Shown here: piece by piece, positions 1 to 6,532 of the stretch
Layout of the letters: every line of letters starts with the position of its first letter
Position numbering within the stretch: position 1 is the stretch's first letter
Assembly: GCA_030527565.1 (NCBI GenBank)
Contig: JAUNAO010000023.1
Span: 1-9,894, forward strand
Length of the DNA stretch: 9,894 nt
Origin: Candidatus Saccharimonadota bacterium
GTDB lineage: Bacteria; Patescibacteriota; Saccharimonadia; Saccharimonadales; Saccharimonadaceae
Reading direction: 5' to 3'
Notes under the pieces: model-generated
The model's database searches: none
Told to the model about the DNA's origin: nothing
Seen by the model: the letters and a program-made list of their open reading frames with translations, nothing else
Made by a program: the position numbers and the translations under genes

Positions 1-1
1 G

Positions 2-934
2 TATAATGGCGACCATGCGCGAAAGATGAATTTAGTCGATTATGGTTTTCGATTGCCGAGCGCACTGGACAATAGACCGCTAACTTATGGCGAATTTCAG
101 GGACATATTAATCAGGCAGTTTACGTATCGGCAACGCCGGGCGAATATGAATTGGAAAATTCGCCAGAGCCAGCTGAACAAGTAATTCGTCCGACTGGAC
201 TGCTGGATCCGGAAATTGAAGTGCGGAAGAGCGACGGGCAGATTGATGATTTGATGGAAGAGATTGACCGACGAATCGCGAAGGGACAACGGACTTTAAT
301 TACGACTTTGACGAAACGAATGGCCGAAGATTTAACGGATCATTTGAAGGAGCGCGGGGTCAAAACGGCATATATTCATTCCGATATTGATACGTTGGAG
401 CGAGGCGACATTTTGCGTGATCTTCGGGCTGGGGTTTACGATGTTTTGGTCGGAATTAATCTTTTGCGTGAAGGTTTGGATTTGCCAGAAGTTTCACTAG
501 TTGCAATTCTCGATGCGGATAAAGAAGGGTTCCTCCGTTCCGAATCGGCGCTAATTCAGACAATTGGACGGGCAGCGCGACATGAAGAAGGCCAAGTGAT
601 TATGTATGCGAATTTTATTACTGAAAGTATGGAAAAAGCGATTTCGGAAACAAATCGTCGGCGCGAAATCCAAAAAGAATATAACGAAAAACATGGAATT
701 ACGCCAACTTCAATTAAAAAAGAGGTCGGTTTAGGGCTTCGCGCAATTATTCCGGAGAAACAAGTTGAAAACAAGTTAGATGTTCGAAAGGTGCCGAAGG
801 ATGAGTTGCCGAACCTAATAAAATCTTTGTCGTCCGAAATGCAACTTGCGGCGGCGAACTTGGAATTCGAGAGAGCGGCGTTGCTTAGGGACGAGATTGA
901 GAAGATTAAAAACTATATTGACGGAAAATCGTGA
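2..934 (+). CDS. uvrB: UvrABC excision nuclease subunit B, C-terminal part (5' truncated by window)
   Basis: UvrB is the damage-verifying helicase-like subunit of nucleotide excision repair; it is loaded by UvrA and recruits UvrC. The frame is open from position 2 (YNGDHARK), so the ATG at 26 is an internal methionine and the real start lies upstream of the window. About 310 residues are visible, roughly the last half of a protein usually near 670 aa. Recognisable parts, in fragment numbering, are YVSATPG (about 41-47), the helicase block [10 protein letters not shown] (151-160), motif [11 protein letters not shown] (186-194), and a C-terminal UVR motif (about 270-307) with [14 protein letters not shown], the segment that contacts UvrC. 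The gene ends in TGA, and that TGA overlaps the TG of the extended -10 element for the next gene. The family assignment is secure. Confidence 0.97.
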   Translation, partial: YNGDHARKMNLVDYGFRLPSALDNRPLTYGEFQGHINQAVYVSATPGEYELENSPEPAEQVIRPTGLLDPEIEVRKSDGQIDDLMEEIDRRIAKGQRTLITTLTKRMAEDLTDHLKERGVKTAYIHSDIDTLERGDILRDLRAGVYDVLVGINLLREGLDLPEVSLVAILDADKEGFLRSESALIQTIGRAARHEEGQVIMYANFITESMEKAISETNRRREIQKEYNEKHGITPTSIKKEVGLGLRAIIPEKQVENKLDVRKVPKDELPNLIKSLSSEMQLAAANLEFERAALLRDEIEKIKNYIDGKS

Positions 935-940
935 TATAAT
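932..940 (+). promoter_or_regulatory. Extended -10 promoter (TGATATAAT) for a leaderless phosphoketolase transcript
   Basis: A perfect TGN-TATAAT lies between the uvrB stop and the first phosphoketolase gene. Six bases (941-946) separate TATAAT from the ATG at 947, which places the expected transcription start at or next to the A of the ATG. No Shine-Dalgarno-like sequence precedes this ATG. A TTGACG at 918-923 is only 11 bp upstream of the -10, too close to act as its -35. The leaderless interpretation is inferred from spacing and from the same pattern at other genes in this window. Confidence 0.75.
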
Positions 941-946
941 TTAGAC

Positions 947-1879
947 ATGAGCGGAGTGGGCATCAAAGAAATTGAATCGATCAGACGCCGAATTAGAGCG
1001 TGCGATTATTTAACGGTTGCGCAACTTTTTTTGCAAGGAAATTTCTTACTTGAAAGAAAACTAATTTGTAGCGATATCAAACCGAGATTGCTCGGACATT
1101 GGGGAACTTGCCACGGGATTAATGTTGCATATGCGAATTTAAAAAGTTATTTTTATAATGATCCGAATTTTAGTTTTATTTTAGGGCCCGGACACGGGTT
1201 TCCGGCCTTACAAGCAAACTTGTTTATTGATGGCGTACTCGCAAAAGTAGACAAAAAAGCACAGATTAATCTTTCTGGGCTAGAGTATATTTGTCGGAAC
1301 TTTTCGTGGCCGGATGGCTTTCCGTCGCATGCTAGTCCATTTACGCCGGGGGTGATTGTTGAGGGCGGTGAACTCGGATATGCGTTAGCGAATGCATATG
1401 GAGCGGCTTTAGGGCATCCAGAAAAAACAATTGCGGTATTGATTGGTGATGGAGAGCTGGAGACCGCGACCGGAATTGGTTCACTGAATTTAAAGAATTT
1501 GCTTTCTGGCGACAAAAATGGAAAGATTTTGCCGATTTTACATTTGAATGGATATAAAATTTCTGGGCCAACAATTTATGGACGAAAATCGGAACGCGAG
1601 TTATTCGAAATGATTCGCGGATTTGGCTTTACGCCGATTTTAATTGACGGTGATGATCCAGAAGTTTTCCAAGAAGCATTGCGAGAAAAAGTTGATTCTC
1701 CATTTTACATTCTAAGAACAGAAAAGGGTGAAGGTGGTCCAAACCGGCATGATGCGGCGCATCAGATTCCTCTAAAAAGTCCAGCAACTGACATGGACGA
1801 ATTAAAGATGCTTGAGGAATGGATGCGGTCTTACCATTTCGAGGAACTTTTCGATAAGGAGAAAGGATTTTTGCTATGA
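947..1879 (+). CDS. Split phosphoketolase, N-terminal (thiamine diphosphate-binding PP domain) subunit
   Basis: This 310-aa protein matches the N-terminal half of xylulose-5-phosphate/fructose-6-phosphate phosphoketolase, a thiamine-diphosphate enzyme that cleaves sugar phosphate with inorganic phosphate to acetyl phosphate plus glyceraldehyde-3-P or erythrose-4-P. Visible family motifs are KPRLLGHWGT (45-54), GPGHG (80-84), PSHASPFTPG (126-135), EGGELGYAL (139-147), the cofactor motif start GDGE (167-170) running to LNGYKI (200-205), and AHQIPL (271-276). The usual catalytic-site histidines therefore appear present (H51, H83, H128, H272). After GHWGT the usual TPG is CHG here. The protein stops after EEWMRSYHFEELFD, exactly where the interdomain linker of full-length enzymes (about 800 aa) begins. 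It overlaps the next gene by 4 nt (ATGA). The start at 947 is chosen because it sits 6 nt after a strong -10 element. It presumably acts as a heteromer with the next product in the cytoplasm. Confidence 0.93.
   Translation: MSGVGIKEIESIRRRIRACDYLTVAQLFLQGNFLLERKLICSDIKPRLLGHWGTCHGINVAYANLKSYFYNDPNFSFILGPGHGFPALQANLFIDGVLAKVDKKAQINLSGLEYICRNFSWPDGFPSHASPFTPGVIVEGGELGYALANAYGAALGHPEKTIAVLIGDGELETATGIGSLNLKNLLSGDKNGKILPILHLNGYKISGPTIYGRKSERELFEMIRGFGFTPILIDGDDPEVFQEALREKVDSPFYILRTEKGEGGPNRHDAAHQIPLKSPATDMDELKMLEEWMRSYHFEELFDKEKGFLL
1862..1867 (+). promoter_or_regulatory. Shine-Dalgarno site of the second phosphoketolase gene
   Basis: AAAGGA lies 8 nt upstream of the ATG at 1876, with a further AAGGAG at 1856-1861. 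It sits inside the 3' end of the upstream half gene. A good ribosome binding site at this junction supports independent translation of the second half rather than a broken single gene, and it contrasts with the SD-less first genes of the transcription units. Confidence 0.7.
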
Positions 1880-3045
1880 TTGAACGTGTAGAAAACCCCG
1901 GCGCAGAATTTTACTCACCAGCAAAGAAAATTGGTACGCTTCTAAAAGAGCAATTTGAAAAAAATCCGCATTTCTATTTCTTTTCGCCGGACGAAACGAC
2001 TTCAAATAAATTTGATGCGGTTTATGACGTTGAAAAAAGGGCATGGAATTTGCCGACAAAAACTTGGGACTTGCCAGAAAGCTCGAATGGTAGAATTGTT
2101 GAAATGCTTTCTGAGAATGTATTATTTTCAGTAATGACTGGTCATATTATGAACGGCGAACAGGCGATGATGGGGAGTTATGAAGCATTTTTTCCAATTG
2201 TGACGGCTCAAGTTTTGCAACACCTAAAATTTATTAAACAATCTAAGCAAATTAATTGGCGCGAACCGCTACCAGCAGTTAACTTGTTGTCGACTTCGAC
2301 ATGTTGGCGACAAGACCATAACGGCTATACGCATCAATCGCCAGCCTTGATTTCGTCGCTACTCGCTATTCCGTCCAATCTTTCGAATTGTCTGTTTCCG
2401 GTAGATGACGTTGCGGCTGAGGAAGCGTTTAGCTTTATGATTTCTTCACGAAATGTTGTAAATCTTACAACATTTAATAAAGTCGATTTGCCACGCTATA
2501 TTGACTCGCACCATGCAAAATTCCAGTTTGAAAATGGCGGGGCTTCGATTTTCCAATTTATTTCCGACGAGAATCCAGATTTTATTTTTACCGCGGCTGG
2601 GGATATCCAAACTAGAGAGTCAATTGAGGCGATTAAAATTTTGCGAGAAGATTTGCCGGATCTTAAGTTCCGACTTGTAGGGATTAATGCTTTGTCCTAT
2701 CGCGCAATTGGTACAACGGAGAATAGGTTATCAAAAGAAAAATTTAATGAGCTGTTTACGGAAAATAAACCGATTATTGCGTGTTTTCATGGCTATCCGG
2801 AAACCTTTGAAACTATTTTGGAAAATTATACTTACCGCGGAAGACTTCGTGTACATGGTTTTAATGAAGAAGGCTCGACAACTACACCATTTGAAATGTT
2901 GCGCAGAAATTCAGCTTCACGATACGACCTCGCGATTGACGTTGCGACGGTTGTCGGGCGACAAGATTTAGTCGAGAAATATTATGATATATTATCAAAA
3001 AATCACGAGACGGCTATTAAATTCGGTGAAGATTTGATAAAATAA
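1876..3045 (+). CDS. Split phosphoketolase, C-terminal (pyrimidine-binding and C-terminal domains) subunit
   Basis: This 389-aa protein matches the C-terminal half of phosphoketolase and should complete the active site formed with the upstream product. Visible motifs are FSPDETTSN (36-44, usually FGPDE), VEMLSEN (75-81), SYEAF (101-105) with the expected cofactor-activating glutamate E103, WRQDHNGYTHQ (144-154), SRNVVN (191-196), TAAGDIQTRE (239-248), FHGYP (304-308) and EEGSTTTPFEM (331-341). The family's GRHGFF-like stretch just before SYEAF is GEQAMM here. The order is pyrimidine domain (about 10-200) then C-terminal domain (about 235-389). The N-terminus begins directly in the domain, so roughly 35-40 residues of the normal interdomain linker are absent from both halves. 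The C-terminus ends at FGEDLIK, slightly shorter than usual. The ATGA overlap and its own SD imply translational coupling at near 1:1 ratio. Confidence 0.93.
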   Translation: MIERVENPGAEFYSPAKKIGTLLKEQFEKNPHFYFFSPDETTSNKFDAVYDVEKRAWNLPTKTWDLPESSNGRIVEMLSENVLFSVMTGHIMNGEQAMMGSYEAFFPIVTAQVLQHLKFIKQSKQINWREPLPAVNLLSTSTCWRQDHNGYTHQSPALISSLLAIPSNLSNCLFPVDDVAAEEAFSFMISSRNVVNLTTFNKVDLPRYIDSHHAKFQFENGGASIFQFISDENPDFIFTAAGDIQTRESIEAIKILREDLPDLKFRLVGINALSYRAIGTTENRLSKEKFNELFTENKPIIACFHGYPETFETILENYTYRGRLRVHGFNEEGSTTTPFEMLRRNSASRYDLAIDVATVVGRQDLVEKYYDILSKNHETAIKFGEDLIK

Positions 3046-3046
3046 T
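3041..3046 (+). promoter_or_regulatory. Possible weak -10 element (AATAAT) before the PIN-TRAM gene
   Basis: AATAAT matches TATAAT at five of six positions and ends exactly 6 nt before the ATG at 3053, the spacing seen at the stronger promoters in this window. It overlaps the TAA stop of the upstream gene. There is no TG extension. An alternative TGATAAAAT at 3035-3043 has the TG but lies 9 nt from the ATG. No SD precedes the ATG. The gene could also simply be read through from the phosphoketolase operon. Confidence 0.35.
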
Positions 3047-3052
3047 CCTGTT

Positions 3053-3778
3053 ATGGAATTATTTATTTTAATTACTGTGCTCGCAATTTTTGTCGAGACG
3101 ACAATATTATTAACTAAAAAATACCGCAACTTCGCAGCGGGAAAGCGTAAAATTTATGTCGATACGTCGGTCCTAATCGACGGAAGGATTTTAAATATTG
3201 CGCGAAGTGGCTTTCTTGATGGCGATCTTTTAATTTTAAGAAGTGTGCTGTTAGAGTTGCAACTGCTTGCGGATGGGAAGGACCCAGAAAAGAGAAATCG
3301 AGCGCGTGCTGGGCTTGAAGTGGCAGCAGAACTTGAACGGGTAATAAATATAAATACTGAAATCGTAGATAATACGAGCGGGCTTAATAAGGTTGATGAA
3401 GCGTTGCTCGCAATGGCAAAAGAAAATAAGGCATCAATTTTAACGGTTGATTATAATTTAATAAAGGTTGCGGAAGTTGAAAAAATTCAGGCATTGAATG
3501 TTAACGATCTTGCGCTTGCTGTCCGAACGGAATTTTTGCCGGGTGAGAAAATCCAGTTAAAAATTCTCGAAAAAGGTTCAAACCCAGGTCAAGGTGTTGG
3601 TCATTTAAATAATGGTACGATGGTTGTCGTTGACAAGGCAGCGAATTTAATTGGTAAAGAAGTGACGGTTGAATTTATGAAATTTTTTGAGACTTCGTCC
3701 GGAAAAATGATTTTTGCAAAACTAGATAAACGTGGCAACCGAAAACCAAGACAGAAACGATCGCCTCGCAACCAATAA
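3053..3778 (+). CDS. YacL-like membrane-anchored PIN-TRAM domain protein
   Basis: This 241-aa protein has one hydrophobic N-terminal segment (about 1-20), then a PIN nuclease-fold domain (about 33-155), a TRAM RNA-binding-type domain (about 160-224) and a basic tail (KRGNRKPRQKRSPRNQ). PIN features are VDTSVLIDGRI with D37, LLELQ with E68, NKVDEALLA with D115 and LTVDYNL with D133; together these could form the usual four-acid metal site, so catalytic RNase activity is possible but unproven. TRAM features are LPGEKIQLKILEKG, GQGVGHLNNGTMVVVD and SSGKMIFAKL. The match is to the YacL family, whose Bacillus member carries about four membrane helices before the PIN domain; here only one remains. 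The protein should sit at the membrane with its catalytic part in the cytoplasm. It starts 7 nt after the phosphoketolase stop. Its TAA directly abuts the TAA of the convergent PBP gene. The substrate is unknown. Confidence 0.9.
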   Translation: MELFILITVLAIFVETTILLTKKYRNFAAGKRKIYVDTSVLIDGRILNIARSGFLDGDLLILRSVLLELQLLADGKDPEKRNRARAGLEVAAELERVININTEIVDNTSGLNKVDEALLAMAKENKASILTVDYNLIKVAEVEKIQALNVNDLALAVRTEFLPGEKIQLKILEKGSNPGQGVGHLNNGTMVVVDKAANLIGKEVTVEFMKFFETSSGKMIFAKLDKRGNRKPRQKRSPRNQ

Positions 3779-6499
3779 TTAATCTTCTTCCTTTTCCTTT
3801 TCTTCCGGTTTCTTCGTTGGGGAGAGTTTAATTTCGCTGGAAGTAGAATATCCGTATTCGTCAGTGATCGTGATCTTAATCGACGATTCAGTGCCGTCCA
3901 AGGTATACCCGCCGACCAAGCCGCTCGAGGATAGGGAAATACCACTTTGCTCAGCCCCATCAACATAAAGTTTTGTGCTAGAGATTTTAGCCGAGCCTTT
4001 GCTTACGATGGCATAAATCGAATTTCCACTGGTCGAGAGAGAAACTTGTGGTGCAACATAGTCACAAGTGTCGCTGTTTTCAACATCGTATCCTTCAACA
4101 GTAATAACTTCTTCTCCAGTCATTGGATCAATAGTTTTTGTAACCTCAACTTCGATCTTGTAATTTTCTGGAGTACATTCAGAGGCAAGTTTTTTATTGT
4201 AGCGGTTGAATGTCATGTTTTCTTTTGAAACGCCAGAGTTTTTCGAAGCATTGTACCAACTTGGAAAGATGTCAGTTATGCCATTTACGGTCAAAGTTTG
4301 CATTCCGGCCGGACGAATTGGGCGATCGCCGGACTGCCAACGACCGTCCACAGCGTAGACTTCTTTATGGACGCGTTCCATATAAACATTGATTGCGTTT
4401 CTGGCCGGATCTTTCGAGCTGCTCGACATACCCGAGCCGTCATGATTGCCGTTCCAAACAAGAGTTGAAACCGCAGTTGAATAACTTTCCATCAACGAAT
4501 CTTTTGCAACAGCCGAGCTAGCGGTTGTAGTTGTACCGGTCTTCGTTGCGGTCCAAACACCGTTTACGACGAAACCCGGGCTGTTGTACCAGCGCGCGGT
4601 TCTGTCGCTTAGGATATCAGAAATCATATATGCAACTTCCTCATTGACGACACGGGTGGCTGGTTTGTCGGTCCAAGATTCAATTACATCACCAGCTGAA
4701 TTCTTAACTTCTAGAACGTAGGTTAAATCTTTATAAGACCCGCCGCGGGCAATTGAGGCGTAGGCATTTGCATGCTCAACCATACGAACGCCGCAGCCGG
4801 AACCGATCGCGATTGAAAGTCCGTAGCCAGAACGATTTTCGCAATAAGAAGTATCGCCGAGAGCATGCGCGATTTCAAGAGAATTCTCAATGCCGTTAAT
4901 ATAAAGGGCTTTGACGGCTGCAATATTCAACGAATGACCGAGCGAGAAGCGGATCGAAACGTTACCGTAATACTGGCCAGTCGCATTACCGAGCGAACAA
5001 CGACCCGTATTACCACCACAATAAACTTCGTTGATATTTTCATCACGGAGAATAGTGCCTGGGCTATAATTAATTCCATCGCGTTGCATAAACAACGGAG
5101 CATAATCTAGGATTGGCTTGATTGTAGAACCCGGTTCAATCAAGGCGTCGGTTGTTACATTTAATTCGCCATAAGTTGAGTTATAAAAATCTGACGAGCC
5201 GACCATCGCAATAACTTGAGAGGTCTCAACGTCGACCGAAACAAGGGCCATGTTGTCTGCGCGGTTGATATAAGAATAGTTCATGCCGGTTTTAACCGCC
5301 TCTTCAGCAATCTGCTGCGCGCGATAGTCGAGGGCAGTCGTAATCGTCCAGCCGCCGGCGCGCATGGTTGAAATGCCATATTTTTCTTCAAGCTGTTTAC
5401 GAACTTCAAGAACATAATGCGGGGCAAGCGCGTCTGCATATTGACCAGATTCTGGCTGGATCGTGTCAAGGATAGCAACTTCCTTTGCTGCGTTTGATTC
5501 CTCTTCGGTAATATAGCCCATCGCAACCATTTCATTCAAGACTTTATGTTGACGTTCGAGAAGCGCCTTGTGGCCATAACTATTATATGGGTTCAAGACT
5601 GCTGGGTTGTTTGGGATTGCAGCAAGTAAGGCAGATTCAGCTAGGGTTAAATCTTTTGCGGACTTACCAAAATAGGTTCGGGCAGCAGACTCAACACCAT
5701 TGCGGCGGCCGCCATAAGGCGATTGGTTTAGGTACATCGTAATAATTTCGTCTTTTGTATACATGCGTTCAAGTTCAATCGCGAGAATTAACTCTTTGAT
5801 TTTTCGAGTTAAGCCACCGCGGTCAGCGCTTGCTGCCTCGTCCGAGAAATAAACCTGTTTGATTAATTGCTGAGTTAGGGTCGAACCACCTTGAACACCT
5901 TGACCGGTTAAGGTCGAGATTGTCGCGCGAAGCAGTGCTACAAAATCGACACCGATATGGGTATAAAAATTGTGATCCTCAATCGCGATTGTTGCCTGAT
6001 ACATATATGGCGAAATATCTTCTGCCTTAACTACGAGACGGTAGTCCTCCGAACCGGTATCCTTCCATAAAACAACACCATTGCGGTCGAGATATGTATT
6101 AACGGTTTCGGAGATCGACATTTCATCGAGGCGAATCTTGTCAAGATCTTTTTTATAATAAAGGAATAGGCCACCAATCGTTACAACGAGGAGCAGAAAA
6201 CAAATCCCGGCAAACTTCAAAATTCCTTTTAGGCCACGTTTCGAAAAAAGCCATTTAAAGACGCGCTTTGGGTGAAGCCGCGCAAAAAAGCGTTTAACCG
6301 GCTCTTTCGGGAGAGTAGCAAGATCTTCGGCGCGACGACGCGCTTCGGCCTCTTTATTTGCCTTCCGTTTCGCCCTGAAATCAGCCCAGAAAGTCGCTAG
6401 TTTATTCTTAGTAGTCTTATTCGTAGTTTTTTTGACCTGTTTTGCCTTACTCGCTGTTTTTTTAGCTGGCAAAATGCGGTCGGTCTTGTTTTTAGCCAT
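3779..6499 (-). CDS. Bifunctional class A penicillin-binding protein (PBP1A-type)
   Basis: This 906-aa enzyme has glycosyltransferase and transpeptidase domains that polymerise lipid II and crosslink peptidoglycan outside the membrane. In order: a Lys/Arg-rich cytoplasmic region (1-90), one membrane anchor (about 91-115), a GT51 domain with EDHNFYTHIG (174-183, catalytic Glu174), GGSTLTQQL (204-212), RKIKELILAIELE (232-244) and YGGRRNGVESAARTYFG (262-278), then a transpeptidase domain with the Ser458-TIK active site, SLN (523-525) and KTGT (653-656). Beyond about residue 815 is a beta-rich, Ig-like segment and a charged tail (KKPEEKEKEED). Six cysteines outside the membrane (494, 501, 552, 569, 775, 812) suggest disulfides. 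The ATG at 6499 is chosen over an upstream in-frame ATG at 6565, because the latter would read through both promoters and into murJ; the 6499 ATG has TATAAT 7 nt upstream. All motifs are intact. Confidence 0.95.
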   Translation of the reverse strand: MAKNKTDRILPAKKTASKAKQVKKTTNKTTKNKLATFWADFRAKRKANKEAEARRRAEDLATLPKEPVKRFFARLHPKRVFKWLFSKRGLKGILKFAGICFLLLVVTIGGLFLYYKKDLDKIRLDEMSISETVNTYLDRNGVVLWKDTGSEDYRLVVKAEDISPYMYQATIAIEDHNFYTHIGVDFVALLRATISTLTGQGVQGGSTLTQQLIKQVYFSDEAASADRGGLTRKIKELILAIELERMYTKDEIITMYLNQSPYGGRRNGVESAARTYFGKSAKDLTLAESALLAAIPNNPAVLNPYNSYGHKALLERQHKVLNEMVAMGYITEEESNAAKEVAILDTIQPESGQYADALAPHYVLEVRKQLEEKYGISTMRAGGWTITTALDYRAQQIAEEAVKTGMNYSYINRADNMALVSVDVETSQVIAMVGSSDFYNSTYGELNVTTDALIEPGSTIKPILDYAPLFMQRDGINYSPGTILRDENINEVYCGGNTGRCSLGNATGQYYGNVSIRFSLGHSLNIAAVKALYINGIENSLEIAHALGDTSYCENRSGYGLSIAIGSGCGVRMVEHANAYASIARGGSYKDLTYVLEVKNSAGDVIESWTDKPATRVVNEEVAYMISDILSDRTARWYNSPGFVVNGVWTATKTGTTTTASSAVAKDSLMESYSTAVSTLVWNGNHDGSGMSSSSKDPARNAINVYMERVHKEVYAVDGRWQSGDRPIRPAGMQTLTVNGITDIFPSWYNASKNSGVSKENMTFNRYNKKLASECTPENYKIEVEVTKTIDPMTGEEVITVEGYDVENSDTCDYVAPQVSLSTSGNSIYAIVSKGSAKISSTKLYVDGAEQSGISLSSSGLVGGYTLDGTESSIKITITDEYGYSTSSEIKLSPTKKPEEKEKEED

Positions 6500-6506
6500 A
6501 TATATT

Positions 6507-6515
6507 ATTATAACA
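6507..6515 (-). promoter_or_regulatory. Extended -10 promoter (TGTTATAAT) for the PBP gene
   Basis: Read on the minus strand, TGT-TATAAT occupies 6515 to 6507, leaving 7 nt (6506-6500) to the ATG at 6499. The predicted transcription start is at or one base before the start codon, with no room for an SD. Any -35 contact would fall over the first codons of murJ; no clear -35 is seen. Confidence 0.75.
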
Positions 6516-6517
6516 CG

Positions 6518-6526
6518 TGCTATAAT
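6518..6526 (+). promoter_or_regulatory. Extended -10 promoter (TGCTATAAT) for murJ
   Basis: TGC-TATAAT is followed by 6 nt and the ATG at 6533, the same geometry as at 932-947. The TG lies in the right half of the shared CACGTG, and the opposing promoter's TG lies in the left half. The two -10 hexamers are centred 14 bp apart, so two RNA polymerases could not occupy them together. Confidence 0.75.
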
Positions 6527-6532
6527 AATAGT

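Larger units (their letters stand above)
6503..6530. repeat. 28-bp near-perfect palindrome centred on CACGTG
   Basis: The only substantial intergenic gap (6500-6532) is almost entirely an inverted repeat with 26 of 28 positions self-complementary; the single mismatched pair is A6513/C6520, flanking the central CACGTG (6514-6519). Each arm is an extended -10 element facing outward. The symmetry may simply come from two superimposed promoters, or it may also be the operator of a dimeric regulator; the sequence alone cannot decide. Confidence 0.85.

Noticed and set aside
26..28. ATG at 26 as the uvrB start
   Set aside because: The frame is open upstream to position 2 and encodes YNGDHARK, which is conserved UvrB sequence; this methionine is internal.
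918..923. TTGACG as a -35 box for the phosphoketolase promoter
   Set aside because: It is only 11 bp from the -10 hexamer instead of about 17, and it is coding sequence of uvrB. The extended TG motif makes a -35 unnecessary.
1153..1515. Long minus-strand open frames opposite the phosphoketolase, murJ and gatA genes
   Set aside because: They lie wholly antisense to genes with clear family motifs, show no recognisable domains and have no start signals of their own.
947..3045. Phosphoketolase split as a sequencing frameshift or pseudogene
   Set aside because: The junction has a clean ATGA overlap, an SD at the right distance, a start directly in the second domain and a missing linker; both halves keep their key motifs. 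A simple indel would leave linker homology on both sides.
3776..3860. Bidirectional terminator at the convergent junction
   Set aside because: The pyrimidine-rich run here encodes the Glu/Lys tail of the PBP, and I could not find a stable inverted repeat next to it.
3947..5110. Plus-strand open frames opposite the PBP gene
   Set aside because: They are shadows of a strongly conserved class A PBP on the other strand and show no protein-family character.
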